Positions 18,659-28,429 of a DNA stretch of 53,423 nucleotides are shown here, piece by piece (position 1 is the first letter of the stretch; each line of letters opens with the position of its first letter). Source of the stretch: an uncultured Oscillospiraceae bacterium. Its GTDB lineage: Bacteria; Bacillota; Clostridia; Oscillospirales; Acutalibacteraceae. Made by a program: the position numbers and the translations under genes. The stretch covers positions 1 through 53,423 of the forward strand of contig USJL01000012.1 in NCBI GenBank assembly GCA_900555015.1, read 5' to 3'. Below the pieces are notes generated by a model, which searched no databases, was not told where the DNA came from, and saw only the letters and a program-made list of their open reading frames with translations.

Positions 18659-20221
18659 ATGGCAAAGAAAACCGTATTTATTACCGGCGGTACCGGTAAT
18701 ATGGGTTGGGCTGCTGTGCAGGAAATGCTTAAAAAGCCTAACGAAATCAACATCAAAATGCTTGCAAGAAAAAGCGCTAAAAATGAAGAAAAATTAAAAC
18801 CGCTTATGGGCAAGCCAAATGTTAAAATAGTTTGGGGCGATTTCCTTGACTATGATGCAATCCTTGAAGGTGTTACAGGTGCAGACTATGTTCTTCACGT
18901 AGGCGGTATGGTATCCCCTGCTGCTGACTGGAAACCTTACAGAACACAAAAAACAAACATCGGCGCTGCTAAAAATATTGTTAAAGCAGTTCAGGCACAG
19001 CCAAATGCAGATGATATTAAAGTTTGTTACATAGGTACTGTTGCAGAAACAGGCGGACGTAACTACCCTATTCACTGGGGCCGTTGCGGAGATCCTATTA
19101 AAGTTTCTATTTACGACCACTATGCAGTTTCAAAAGTAGTTGCTGAAAGAGTATTTGTTGAAAGCGGACTTAAAAACTGGGTTGTTATGCGTCAATCAGG
19201 TATTCTTTATCCAAACATTCTTAAAAATATGGACCCAATCATGTTCCACGTTCCGATTAACGGCGTTCTTGAATGGTGTACTGTTGAAGATTCCGGTCGT
19301 CTTATGTGCAACCTTGTTACAGAAGACGCTGCAGGTCATTTAGGCTCTGACTTCTGGAACCACTTCTACAACATCGGTTCAGGTAAAGAATACAGAATTT
19401 CCAACTATGAATTTGAAGTTCTCCTTCTTGGCACACTCGGTCTTGCAGGCCCTGAAAAATTGTTTGACCCTAACTGGTTTATTACAAAGAACTTCCACGG
19501 TCAATTTTATGCAGACGGTGATAAACTTGAAGATTACCTTCACTTCCGTGAAAATCTTCCTATTCAGGATTATTTCAACAGACTTGCCGATCAAGTTGAA
19601 TTCTACTTTAAAATACCAAGATATCTTCCTAAAAACCTTGTTGCAGCTTGTGCAAAACCGTTTATGAAGAAGATTGCTTCCACACCGGATTTCGGTACTC
19701 TTGACTGGGTTGCTAAAGACAACAAAGTTCGTATGAGTGCTTACTACGGTTCAAAAGCTGAATGGGAAAAGATTCCTTCAAAATGGGATGATTTTGAAAT
19801 TATTCACTTTGATAAAGACAACAGCGCAGCAGAGCAATACAAGCTTGACCACGGTTACGATGAAAGCAAACCTGAATCTGAACTTGACATTGAGGATATG
19901 AAACAGGCTGCTAAATTCCGTGGCGGCGAATGCCTTTCAACAGAAATGAAAAAAGGCGACATGGCTACAAAGCTTAAATGGAAATGCGGCCATTGCGGTG
20001 CTGAATTTGAAGCAAGCCCATCACTTATTCTTCTTGGCGGACACTGGTGCCCTGAGTGCTATGTTCCTCAAAAGGCATGGGATTACGATTCAATCGCAAA
20101 AACAAACCCATTCTTTGCACAAGTTTGGTATCCAAGCCACAATAAGGACGAAAACAACCGTTATGAATTTGACGATTTATTCCATATTGACGGCGTTGCT
20201 TGGGACGATATTAAAAGATAA
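18659..20221 (+). CDS. NAD-dependent epimerase/dehydratase (extended SDR) with C-terminal zinc-ribbon domain
   Basis: A 520-residue two-part protein. The N-terminal about 300 residues form an extended short-chain dehydrogenase: VFITGGTGNMGWAA (6-19) binds NAD(P), and YDHYAVSK holds the Tyr-x-x-x-Lys catalytic pair. The substrate is unknown; nucleotide sugars are usual for the family. The C-terminus carries GGECLSTE followed by two CxxC pairs (Cys443/446 and 464/467, 17 residues apart), which looks like the treble-clef/zinc-ribbon repeat usually found in nucleases and DNA-binding proteins. The gene uses codons such as GGT, GCT and CTT more evenly than its AT-rich neighbours, suggesting high expression. 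Monocistronic, with its own promoter and terminator. Confidence 0.85.
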   Translation: MAKKTVFITGGTGNMGWAAVQEMLKKPNEINIKMLARKSAKNEEKLKPLMGKPNVKIVWGDFLDYDAILEGVTGADYVLHVGGMVSPAADWKPYRTQKTNIGAAKNIVKAVQAQPNADDIKVCYIGTVAETGGRNYPIHWGRCGDPIKVSIYDHYAVSKVVAERVFVESGLKNWVVMRQSGILYPNILKNMDPIMFHVPINGVLEWCTVEDSGRLMCNLVTEDAAGHLGSDFWNHFYNIGSGKEYRISNYEFEVLLLGTLGLAGPEKLFDPNWFITKNFHGQFYADGDKLEDYLHFRENLPIQDYFNRLADQVEFYFKIPRYLPKNLVAACAKPFMKKIASTPDFGTLDWVAKDNKVRMSAYYGSKAEWEKIPSKWDDFEIIHFDKDNSAAEQYKLDHGYDESKPESELDIEDMKQAAKFRGGECLSTEMKKGDMATKLKWKCGHCGAEFEASPSLILLGGHWCPECYVPQKAWDYDSIAKTNPFFAQVWYPSHNKDENNRYEFDDLFHIDGVAWDDIKR

Positions 20222-20247
20222 TCTATCCCTTAATAAATTGCTTATTA

Positions 20248-20283
20248 AGCAGTGTAACTGTTTTTAGTTACACTGCTTTTTTT
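20248..20283 (+). terminator. Terminator after the SDR gene
   Basis: A perfect 12-bp stem (AGCAGTGTAACT, 20248-20259, paired with 20266-20277), a 6-nt loop, and a run of T to 20283. Confidence 0.92.
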
Positions 20284-20312
20284 ATAAAACTTTATTTAAT
20301 TCGGTAATATTG

Positions 20313-20341
20313 TTGAATTAATTTACTATTAAATGTATAAT
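20313..20341 (+). promoter_or_regulatory. Promoter of the alpha-galactosidase-like gene
   Basis: TTGAAT (20313-20318), 17 nt, then a perfect TATAAT (20336-20341). GGAGG lies at 20374-20378. Confidence 0.6.
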
Positions 20342-20384
20342 TATAAAAATACCATTTATAAAGCTTGGCTTATTTGGAGGAAAT

Positions 20385-22313
20385 ATGTATAAATTAGAAA
20401 GCAACAAATTAATTTGTGAATTTGAAAATGAAAACAAAAATTTTCATATTTCAAAAATAATAAATAAATGCTCGAAATCGGATTTTATTCCCGACGGCAA
20501 TTCAGCAGAATTTGTAATTAAATTTACAAACGGCAAAAAAATTTCATCAAACGATTTAGAAATTGAAAAAGTAGATGAAACAGAAAATAAACTTACAATT
20601 TCTTTCAAAGAAAATTTAGATATTAAAGCTAAACTTCAATATTGGATTCATAAAGACCAAAACACAGTTTGCAAGCAGTTATTTTTAACGCAAAAATCAA
20701 CAACTCCTATAGATTATATTGAACTTGAAAGCACAGGCGTAGCAAATGCTCACTCTAATTTCAGTGCAAAAATTGTTGAAGGCGGTGAAATCCCTGCATT
20801 TTGGTCTATGCTCGGTCAACCTATTTATATTGACAGCCTTTTTTACGGCTGTGAATTTCCTATGACGGAAAATCGAATTATAAACGATGTTGCAACTGTA
20901 AGATACTATTTAGGCAAAACTGTTGGTAACGATTTTAAATGCCCAATTACAATTATAGGCGGTGGATTAAATGATTCATTAGCCGGCGTAAGAGATGCAT
21001 TTTTTGATTATATTGATTTTATAAGCGTTCCTGCGCCCCTTAGATTTCAATACAACAGTTGGTACGATTATATGAAAGATATAACAGAAGAAAACATAAT
21101 GGTATCTTTTGCTGAAATACACAAACAACTTGAAGCACACGGTGCTCCACAGCTTGACGCATATGTAGTTGATGACGGATGGCCGAATACAAAAGCCGGA
21201 TTTTGGTCTTTTAACAAAAAATTCCCAAATAAGCTTACAAAAGTTACCGAACTTTGCAAAAGTATGAATTCTCATTTTGGCTTATGGTTGGGACCGAGAG
21301 GCGGATATACAAGACCCGACCGAATTGCAAGAAAAATGCAATTTGCTAAAAATGGATACCTTAACAGGCAAGCAAAAGATATTTGCGTTGCATCTTCAAA
21401 ATATATAGACAAACTTAATGATTTCCTTATTGAAACAACAAAAGAATTTGATATTGACTATTGGAAATTAGACGGATTTTGCCTTAAAGCCTGCAAAAAC
21501 AAAAAACACGATCACGCTGTGGGCGGTTACGAAGATATGTATTTTGTTACCGATATGTGGGAAAAATGGATAAAATCATATGAAAAATTAAGAGAAGTAA
21601 ACCCATCTCTATGGATTAATATGACTTGCTATGTAAACGTTTCCCCATGGTGGTTACAATGGGTAAATTCACTTTGGGTACAAAATAGCGGCGACATAGG
21701 CTTTGCAAAAAATCTTGACAAGCAAGCACAAGTTGATAAAGAAATCACTTTCCGTGACGGAAGATATTACGACTGCCTTTGCACAAGAGCATTGCAAATA
21801 CCTCTTAAAAATCTATACAACCACGAGCCGATTTACGGAAACACAGCTAAAGTTGAATATACGGATGAGGAATTTAAAAAGTATATTTATTGGTGTACCG
21901 TTAGGGGTCAGGCATTAAATGAACTTCATTTATCGGCAAATATGATGAATGAAAGCAAATGGAATTCACTTTCAGAAGCAATGAATTGGCAAAAAGAAAA
22001 TTTTGAAATTTTAAAGAACGCTGTATTTGTTGGCGAAAATCCCGAAGAAAACAATATTTACGGCTATATTTCCTGGGACAAAGAAGGTAATGGAATTATT
22101 GCTTTAAGAAATCCTAATGACAAAAAAGAAGAATTTATACTTTCATTAGACGACAGTATTGCAACCCCAAGAAATTTAATACGCGGAAAAAGAAGCAATA
22201 TTTATTGCGAATCAATTATGGCAAGAGAAATAACTTATTCTTACAAAGATATTAAAAATGTTATTTTAAAACCTTTTGAAATATTAATTTTCAAAATAGA
22301 AAACAATGCCTAA
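20385..22313 (+). CDS. Alpha-galactosidase-like glycoside hydrolase (GH36/clan GH-D type)
   Basis: A 642-residue cytosolic glycosidase without signal peptide. An N-terminal beta-sandwich (about 1-210) is followed by a TIM barrel with motifs of the GH36/GH27 clan: FQYNSWYDYM, YVVDDGW (about 260-266), FGLWLGPRGGY, and DYWKLDGF (about 360-367), where the Asp of KLDG is the likely nucleophile. A small C-terminal beta domain ends the protein. It would remove alpha-galactosyl or alpha-N-acetylgalactosaminyl residues; which one is not clear from sequence. The ATG has a strong GGAGG 6 nt upstream. Monocistronic, bounded by terminators on both sides. No transporter is adjacent. Confidence 0.82.
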   Translation: MYKLESNKLICEFENENKNFHISKIINKCSKSDFIPDGNSAEFVIKFTNGKKISSNDLEIEKVDETENKLTISFKENLDIKAKLQYWIHKDQNTVCKQLFLTQKSTTPIDYIELESTGVANAHSNFSAKIVEGGEIPAFWSMLGQPIYIDSLFYGCEFPMTENRIINDVATVRYYLGKTVGNDFKCPITIIGGGLNDSLAGVRDAFFDYIDFISVPAPLRFQYNSWYDYMKDITEENIMVSFAEIHKQLEAHGAPQLDAYVVDDGWPNTKAGFWSFNKKFPNKLTKVTELCKSMNSHFGLWLGPRGGYTRPDRIARKMQFAKNGYLNRQAKDICVASSKYIDKLNDFLIETTKEFDIDYWKLDGFCLKACKNKKHDHAVGGYEDMYFVTDMWEKWIKSYEKLREVNPSLWINMTCYVNVSPWWLQWVNSLWVQNSGDIGFAKNLDKQAQVDKEITFRDGRYYDCLCTRALQIPLKNLYNHEPIYGNTAKVEYTDEEFKKYIYWCTVRGQALNELHLSANMMNESKWNSLSEAMNWQKENFEILKNAVFVGENPEENNIYGYISWDKEGNGIIALRNPNDKKEEFILSLDDSIATPRNLIRGKRSNIYCESIMAREITYSYKDIKNVILKPFEILIFKIENNA

Positions 22314-22344
22314 CAAATCTTTAAATGTATTAAACACAATTGAT

Positions 22345-22386
22345 AAAAGGCAGTAGATACAACAAGTTTGTATCTACTGCCTTTTT
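22345..22386. terminator. Bidirectional terminator
   Basis: An 18-bp perfect stem (22345-22362 paired with 22368-22385; core GGCAGTAGATACAA) with a 5-nt loop, and T-runs on both strands. It separates the convergent alpha-galactosidase and VanW genes. Confidence 0.93.
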
Positions 22387-22398
22387 ATATTGGTAGTA

Positions 22399-24348
22399 TT
22401 AATATTTACTTGTACAAGAATAATTTAATCTGCCGTTATAATAACGCCTTAAAGTATAAACATTGCCGCTTTTTAAAACACTGATATCAACATTTCCGGG
22501 ACTTACATTATGATTTGCATACGCATAAAGAGTACATCTGATTACACCGCCGGAAACGCTCATTTCGATTTTAATAGGATAATTTGTATTATTTCTCCAT
22601 CTGAAATTTTTATATGTGCCGGAAATAGCAGCATCTCTGCCGTAAGGAACATAAGTTACTTTTTGAGAATGTTGATTTCTTTCAACAATTTCCAAATTAG
22701 CACTTAAAACGGCATTAAATATAGTTGAAGAAACCTGACAAATACCGCCGCCAAGCTCTTGAGCTGTTCCTGTGGTACCTGTAAATACAGTTGCTTTTTT
22801 ATATCCTCTTTCAGCCGTACGCGGACCTACTATTTCATTAAAATCAAACACTTCGCCGGGATAAATTACAGTACCGTTAATTGCTTCTGAAGCAATTCGC
22901 AAATTAGTTGTTCTGTCTTCATTTTTTACATAATTGGAAGCGTAGTAGGAATATTCATAATAAATTCCTGTTACGGCTGAGGAACTGTACGGTCCGTAAT
23001 AATAATCATTTCCAATAGTGTAATACGGACGAACTTTTACATAATAAGATGCATCTGCTCTTAATCCGCTGATTGTTTGCTTTAATTTATTGATACCGCT
23101 GCAATTAATAACATTCGGCTGACTGAAATCGCTGAATCTTGAGCAAACAACCTGATAGCCGTAGCCATAAGTTGACTTACTGTAAGACACAGTTAATTGC
23201 CTTGAATTTTCAGCTTTGTATGCACTGACACTGCTTCTGTAATAAAAGTCGTTTTCGCTGTCGCTCCAAGCACCGTAAATTCTGCCGTCTACAGTATCAA
23301 GGTATGCCCTTATTCTAACATAAATCGGAAGAGATGTATCAAGACCCGTTAAATCAAAAGCAATGTTTTTATAGCCTTTGTTAGTTTGCGTTTTTTTCAT
23401 TTTTGAAAAATAAGGGTCCGGCGTGTAAATAACTTCATATCCGGAGCAACCCGGTACACTGTGGAACATTATTTTTGCAGATGAAGAATTATCATCCCTG
23501 CGAATTACAATTCCTTTATTATATTTTGAAACGAGAGTATACGCATCAACAGCCGGGCTTAATTTGCCAAAATATCTTGTTTTTCCAACATCTTTATATG
23601 CTGCGATTGCGAATTTATAATTATTGTTTGCTTCGGCAGAAAAAGTAGATTGTAAAGTATTTTTACCGTCTACAAGTTTATATGGAACATATCTGCCGTT
23701 CCTTAAAATATAAATTTGATAACCGTTTGCATCTGCTAAAGCAGACCAACTTAATGTAATTGAAGTTTCAGTGCTTTTAACAAATTTCAAATCACTTACA
23801 GTATCGGGAACAATAGAAAAATATTTATAAACAGTTCCGCTATAATTATTAATACCCGTAATTTTAACAGTTGCCTTACCAATGTTAACATTATTTTTAT
23901 ATGAAACCTTGTAATCTCTGCCTTCAATTAAAGCCACGCCGTTACTGCTTGCGGCAAGTTTAGGCGTAAATTCTTTTGAAGTATAGACCACACTGCTGAA
24001 CGGTAACGAAAACTCGGCACCGTCTTCAATATTTTGCTGTTTTATTTTATATTTTACCGTTTTACTGCCGACTAACTCACCGTTTCCGCTGACGGTTAAC
24101 GAATATGTGCCCACATTAACTGATTTAGCATCATTATATGTAACATTATACAATTCTGAGTCTACCGCATTATTGTTTTCATCAATAACAGTTACTTCAG
24201 GTCTTTGTTCTAATCCGTTATAAACAAATTCCGATGCATTTAATAAAATATCAAAATTGCAGGAATCGCTTGCATATGCAGTAAACGCAAAAGAAACTGA
24301 AAAAATTAATGCAACCAAAGTTGAAAATAAACAAATTTTTCTTTTCAT
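22399..24348 (-). CDS. Secreted VanW domain protein with MBG-like and fibronectin type III repeats
   Basis: About 649 residues. A signal peptide (basic MKRK start, then a hydrophobic stretch ending near TAYA) is followed by two MBG-like repeats of about 80 residues (VYNGLEQRPEVTV...NVGTYSLTVSG; YTSKEFTPKL...IGKATVKITG), then several FN3-like repeats (VSDLKFVKSTETSITLSWSALADANGYQI). The C-terminal VanW domain (about 485-640) contains VIYPGEVFDFNEIVGPRTAERGY and ELGGGICQVSSTIFNA. Such proteins are surface-exposed and linked to the cell wall, but the function of VanW is not established. ATG 24348 is preferred over 24360 because GAGGAA lies just before it. It follows araD on the same strand by 55 nt, with a TATAAT in the gap and no terminator. 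Confidence 0.9.
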   Translation of the reverse strand: MKRKICLFSTLVALIFSVSFAFTAYASDSCNFDILLNASEFVYNGLEQRPEVTVIDENNNAVDSELYNVTYNDAKSVNVGTYSLTVSGNGELVGSKTVKYKIKQQNIEDGAEFSLPFSSVVYTSKEFTPKLAASSNGVALIEGRDYKVSYKNNVNIGKATVKITGINNYSGTVYKYFSIVPDTVSDLKFVKSTETSITLSWSALADANGYQIYILRNGRYVPYKLVDGKNTLQSTFSAEANNNYKFAIAAYKDVGKTRYFGKLSPAVDAYTLVSKYNKGIVIRRDDNSSSAKIMFHSVPGCSGYEVIYTPDPYFSKMKKTQTNKGYKNIAFDLTGLDTSLPIYVRIRAYLDTVDGRIYGAWSDSENDFYYRSSVSAYKAENSRQLTVSYSKSTYGYGYQVVCSRFSDFSQPNVINCSGINKLKQTISGLRADASYYVKVRPYYTIGNDYYYGPYSSSAVTGIYYEYSYYASNYVKNEDRTTNLRIASEAINGTVIYPGEVFDFNEIVGPRTAERGYKKATVFTGTTGTAQELGGGICQVSSTIFNAVLSANLEIVERNQHSQKVTYVPYGRDAAISGTYKNFRWRNNTNYPIKIEMSVSGGVIRCTLYAYANHNVSPGNVDISVLKSGNVYTLRRYYNGRLNYSCTSKY

Positions 24349-24403
24349 CTTGTTCCTCATTTCAAAAATTAATTATAACTAATAATATGTACTTTATCAC
24401 AAA

Positions 24404-25114
24404 TTAATTACTTTGTCCATAGTAAGCATTTTTACCGTGCTTTCTTTGGTAATGTTTGTCAAGCAAATACTGTTCTATGCCTATGTTTGAATTGCTGTCA
24501 AATTCAGATATTTTTTCAGTTCTGTAAGCCATTTTAGCAACTTCTTCAAGAATTAAAGCATTTTCAACGGCTTTAAAAGGATTGCTGCCCCAAGTAAACG
24601 GTCCATGCCTGTGAACAAGCACGGCAGGACATTCATTCGGTTTAATTTTTCTTTTAATAAATTCTTCTACAATTACTTTGCCTGTATTCAGTTCATATTC
24701 TCCGTTAACCTCTTGCTCGGTTAACCCTCTTGCACAAGGAACGGCACCATTAGCAAAATCGGCATGTGTAGTACCGTAAGCATTAATATCTCTGCCTGCC
24801 TGCGCCCAAGAACATGCCCAGCTTGAATGTGTGTGAACAATTCCGCCGATTTCCTTGAAATTATTATAAAGTTCCAAATGAGTAGGAGTATCTGAAGAAG
24901 GGTTTAAAGCACCCTCAACCTTGTTGCCGTTTAAATCCATTACAACCATATCATCGGCAGTCATTTTATCATAAGGAACACCTGACGGTTTAATAACAAA
25001 CAAACCTTTTTCTCTGTCTATTCCGGAAACATTACCCCAAGTTAAAACAACAAGACCGTACTCAACAAGTTTTAAGTTAGCCTCAAAAACCTGCTTTTTT
25101 AATTCTTCTAACAT
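24404..25114 (-). CDS. araD: L-ribulose-5-phosphate 4-epimerase
   Basis: Converts L-ribulose 5-phosphate to D-xylulose 5-phosphate, linking arabinose use to the pentose phosphate pathway. The 236-residue class II aldolase-type protein shows LVVLTWGNVSG (about 21-31), SSDTPTHLELY (about 76), the metal-binding HTH in IVHTHSSWA (about 95-97), and a C-terminal HRHGPFTWG (about 171). AAGGAGT is placed well upstream of ATG 25114. Third gene of araB-araA-araD, 9 nt after araA. Confidence 0.97.
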   Translation of the reverse strand: MLEELKKQVFEANLKLVEYGLVVLTWGNVSGIDREKGLFVIKPSGVPYDKMTADDMVVMDLNGNKVEGALNPSSDTPTHLELYNNFKEIGGIVHTHSSWACSWAQAGRDINAYGTTHADFANGAVPCARGLTEQEVNGEYELNTGKVIVEEFIKRKIKPNECPAVLVHRHGPFTWGSNPFKAVENALILEEVAKMAYRTEKISEFDSNSNIGIEQYLLDKHYQRKHGKNAYYGQSN

Positions 25115-25123
25115 AGTTACTCC

Positions 25124-26596
25124 TTACATTCCCAATTTATAAGCAACATCGTTGTAAAACAATTCTTTTCTGAATTGATTAATCTCTGTGTTTTCATTAA
25201 TATGAACAAATTCAATTCCCATAATTTCAGCAAAATCACGCATATTATCTGCTGTTAAACTGTATGAAAGCACACTGTGGTGCGCTCCGCCTGCGTAAAT
25301 CCACGCTTCGGCTGAAGTTTGAAGGCAAGGAAGAGGTTTCCATAATACACCGGCAACAGGAAGCTTTGGCATATCGTGAACCTGTTCTTTACACTCAACA
25401 TCATTACAAATCATACGCAATCTGTCACCCATATCAACAAGGGTAACAACGATACCTTTACCTGTTTGAGCTTTAAAAACAAGTCTTGCAGGGTCTTCCC
25501 TATCGCCAATGCCAAGAGGATGAACCTGAATTTTTGGCTTTTCGGCAGAACAAGTAGGACAAACCTCGAGCATATGAGAGCCGAGAAGCATTTCATTTCC
25601 GGGTTCAAAATGATAAGTATAATCTTCCATAAACACAGTGCCGCCGTTTAAGCCTTCAGCCATTGATTTCATAACTTTTAACATTGCTGCAACCTTCCAG
25701 TCGCCTTCCGCGCCGAATCCGTAACCTTGACGCATTAAATCTTGAGCAGCAAGTCCCGGTAATTGACGTAACTGCTGCAAATCCTCAAAATTGGTATGAA
25801 AAGCACCGAAATTACCTTTTTCAAGAAATTTTTTAATACCAACTTCTTCTTTTGCCTGATAGCGAACAGCATCAATATTATCTGTATCCATTATATACAA
25901 TTCATTATATTCTGCCATTTGCTTATCTATTTCTTCTTCTGTAACAGCTTCTACTTCTTTAATTATATCGCCAACGCCGTAATGGTCTACCTGCCAGCCT
26001 AACTTAATTTGCGCTTCAATTTTATCTCCGTCTGTTACGGCAACGTTACGCATATTATCAGAAATACGCAAAACGCGTAATTTTCTTGACTCTGCGGCGC
26101 CTACAGCAGCTCGCATCCAGCATTCCATTTCAGATTGAAAAGCCTCATCCTTCCAATAGCCTGTAATAACCTTTCTTTTTAATCTCATTCTTGCGGCAAT
26201 ATAGCCGTGTTCTCTGTCGCCGTGAGCAGATTGATTAAGATTCATAAAATCCATGTCAATGTCATCCCAAGGGATATCTCTGTTAAACTGAGTATTTACA
26301 TGTAAATACGGCTTTTTCAAAACATTAAAACCGGCAATCCACGCTTTTGAAGGTGAAAAAGTATGCATCCAAGTAATTACACCTGCGCAATTTTCACAAT
26401 TGTTTGCCTGCTGCATAACATCAAGAATTTCGCCTGATGTTTTAACGCACGGTTTAAATTTTACATTACAAGGTAATTTTTCACTCCACTCTGCACACAT
26501 TTCTTTAGCGTGATTGTTAATGGTTTCAAAAATGTCTTCTCCATAAAGGAATTGTGTACCGACAACAAACCAAAACTCATAATCTTTAATAGCCAT
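25124..26596 (-). CDS. araA: L-arabinose isomerase
   Basis: Isomerises L-arabinose to L-ribulose, the first step of the pathway. At 490 residues it has family length. Clear motifs: FWFVVGTQFLYG near the N-terminus, TWMHTFSPSKAW, the substrate/metal region GFGAEGDWK and MEDYTYHF with the metal-binding Glu and His, GSHMLEVCP, and GAHHSVLS near the end. It sits 12 nt after araB and 9 nt before araD. No arabinose transporter or AraR-like regulator lies next to the operon. Confidence 0.98.
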   Translation of the reverse strand: MAIKDYEFWFVVGTQFLYGEDIFETINNHAKEMCAEWSEKLPCNVKFKPCVKTSGEILDVMQQANNCENCAGVITWMHTFSPSKAWIAGFNVLKKPYLHVNTQFNRDIPWDDIDMDFMNLNQSAHGDREHGYIAARMRLKRKVITGYWKDEAFQSEMECWMRAAVGAAESRKLRVLRISDNMRNVAVTDGDKIEAQIKLGWQVDHYGVGDIIKEVEAVTEEEIDKQMAEYNELYIMDTDNIDAVRYQAKEEVGIKKFLEKGNFGAFHTNFEDLQQLRQLPGLAAQDLMRQGYGFGAEGDWKVAAMLKVMKSMAEGLNGGTVFMEDYTYHFEPGNEMLLGSHMLEVCPTCSAEKPKIQVHPLGIGDREDPARLVFKAQTGKGIVVTLVDMGDRLRMICNDVECKEQVHDMPKLPVAGVLWKPLPCLQTSAEAWIYAGGAHHSVLSYSLTADNMRDFAEIMGIEFVHINENTEINQFRKELFYNDVAYKLGM

Positions 26597-26608
26597 AATA
26601 ATACCTCT

Positions 26609-28186
26609 TTATATTAATTCTCCGGCAAGTTTTTCAACTTCCAATCCGTTTTTATATTTTTCAATATATTCCTCAAATCCTGCCACATCATCGGTATTGG
26701 GATTTTCTGTTACGGATTCACAATTTGAAAAAACAAAATTATTTAAATAATCAGAAAGTTGAGAATTTTTGCTGTTTTTAGAATACGCAGCTAAAACGGC
26801 AATTCCCCATGCACCGCCTTCACCTGCTGTTTTCATAACAGTAACAGGACAATTAACAGCACCTGCCAATAACTTTTGACCAACATATTTTGTTTTAAAC
26901 AATCCACCATGACCCGTTAAGCAATCGATTTTAACATTTTCTTTATCAAGAATTTCCATGCCTATTTTTAATGTTGCTAACGCCGAATAAATATTAGAAC
27001 GCATAAAATTAGCCAAATTAAATTTTGCATTTTGACTTCTTGCAACAACGGGTCTTCCTTGTTCAACATGAGATACCGGTTCGCCGGAAAAATAATTATA
27101 CGTCAAAACTCCGCCGCAATCTTTATCACCGTTTAATGCCTCTTGATACAAAATATCATAAACATTTGATTTATCAATATCAAAACCGCCTATTTGAGCA
27201 AAACGATAAAATAAATTAACCCAATAATCCAAATCCGTACAGCAATTATTGCAATGCACCATTGCAACAGGTTTGCCGTTTGGAGTAGTTACAATATCAA
27301 TTTCTTCATATACATTTTTAAGCTGTTTTTCAAGAACAACCATAGAAAATATTGATGTACCGGCAGAAACATTGCCTGTTTTTTCGGCAACGCTGTTTGT
27401 TGCGACCATTCCGGTTCCCGCATCCCCCTCAGGAGGACACATAACGGCACCGGGCTGTAAATTACCGCTTGGGTCAATTAATTTTGCACCGTTTTCTGTT
27501 AAACGACCGCCGCTTTCACCGGCAGACAAAACTCTTGGTAAAACAGACTCAATGTTCCACTTGTATTTTTTTACCGAATCTATTGATGAAAACTTTTTTA
27601 ACATATTTTCATCATAATTACCTGTGTTGCTGTCTATCGGAAACATACCGGAAGCTTCGCCCACACCAACAACCTTTTCACCGCTTAACAAATAATGCAC
27701 GTAACCTGCCAAAGTGGTTATAAAATTAATTTTTTCAACATGTGATTCATTATTTAAAATTGCTTGATAAAGATGGGCGATGCTCCATCTTTGAGGAATA
27801 TTGAAATTAAAAAGTTTTGTTAATTCTGTTGCTGCCTCATAAGTAGTTGTATTTCTCCAAGTACGAAACGGGGCAAGTTGATTGCCTTTATCATCAAATG
27901 GTAAATACCCATGCATCATAGCAGAAATTCCGAGAGCGGATATATTTTTTATGTTTGAACCGTAAATTTTAAATACGTTATTATTTAAATCAGCGTAAGC
28001 ACTTTGCATTCCATAAACAACATCTTTCAAATCGTAAGTCCAATAACCGTTTTCGAACTTATTTTCCCAAGTATAACTGCCGGAAGCAACGGTATTATAA
28101 CTTTCGTCAATAAGAACTGCTTTAATTCTTGTTGAACCGAATTCAATACCAAGAACTTCGTTGCCGGATAAAAAATTATTAGTCAT
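26609..28186 (-). CDS. araB: L-ribulokinase (FGGY family carbohydrate kinase)
   Basis: Phosphorylates L-ribulose to L-ribulose 5-phosphate. A 525-residue FGGY-type kinase with an actin-like fold: the ATP motif LGIEFGSTRIKAVLID is near the N-terminus, GISAMMHGYLPFD marks the substrate side, and GEGGAWGIAVLAAY forms the second phosphate-binding loop near residue 475. The assignment to ribulose rather than another sugar rests on its place as first gene of the araB-araA-araD operon. ATG 28186 with AAGGGGAA upstream. Confidence 0.92.
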   Translation of the reverse strand: MTNNFLSGNEVLGIEFGSTRIKAVLIDESYNTVASGSYTWENKFENGYWTYDLKDVVYGMQSAYADLNNNVFKIYGSNIKNISALGISAMMHGYLPFDDKGNQLAPFRTWRNTTTYEAATELTKLFNFNIPQRWSIAHLYQAILNNESHVEKINFITTLAGYVHYLLSGEKVVGVGEASGMFPIDSNTGNYDENMLKKFSSIDSVKKYKWNIESVLPRVLSAGESGGRLTENGAKLIDPSGNLQPGAVMCPPEGDAGTGMVATNSVAEKTGNVSAGTSIFSMVVLEKQLKNVYEEIDIVTTPNGKPVAMVHCNNCCTDLDYWVNLFYRFAQIGGFDIDKSNVYDILYQEALNGDKDCGGVLTYNYFSGEPVSHVEQGRPVVARSQNAKFNLANFMRSNIYSALATLKIGMEILDKENVKIDCLTGHGGLFKTKYVGQKLLAGAVNCPVTVMKTAGEGGAWGIAVLAAYSKNSKNSQLSDYLNNFVFSNCESVTENPNTDDVAGFEEYIEKYKNGLEVEKLAGELI

Positions 28187-28215
28187 TAAACATTCCCCTT
28201 AAACTTCATACAACA

Positions 28216-28244
28216 ATTTTACAATATATCTACCGCCATTTCAA
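28216..28244 (-). promoter_or_regulatory. Promoter of araBAD-type operon
   Basis: On the minus strand, TTGAAA (28239-28244), 17 nt, then TAAAAT (28216-28221). I see no obvious AraR-type palindrome in this region. Confidence 0.6.
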
Positions 28245-28293
28245 CAAAATATAAAGAAAAAAGGTTGTTAAGCAAAATAATTTCAATAAACTA

Positions 28294-28322
28294 TTGACTA
28301 AAATCAGATTAAATGTTATTAT
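28294..28322 (+). promoter_or_regulatory. Promoter of the tRNA pair
   Basis: TTGACT (28294-28299), 17 nt, then TATTAT (28317-28322), ending 23 bp before the first tRNA. Confidence 0.65.
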
Positions 28323-28345
28323 ATCAAAGTCGCTTAAGTGGATTT

Positions 28346-28422
28346 GGGCCATTAGCTCAGTTGGTCAGAGCTCCCGGCTCATAACCGGTCGGTCCGGGGT
28401 TCGAGTCCCTGATGGCCCACCA
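28346..28422 (+). tRNA. tRNA with CAT anticodon, probably tRNA-Ile2 (lysidine type), less likely elongator tRNA-Met
   Basis: A complete cloverleaf: acceptor GGGCCAT/ATGGCCC, D arm GCTC/GAGC, anticodon loop CTCATAA, T arm CGGGG-TTCGAGT-CCCTG, encoded CCA. The anticodon loop GGCTCATAACC matches Bacillus-type tRNA-Ile(CAU) better than elongator Met (TTCATAC). Position 27-43 is a C/T mismatch. TilS modification of the C34 would be needed for the Ile reading. Confidence 0.88.
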
Positions 28423-28429
28423 AATTCAT

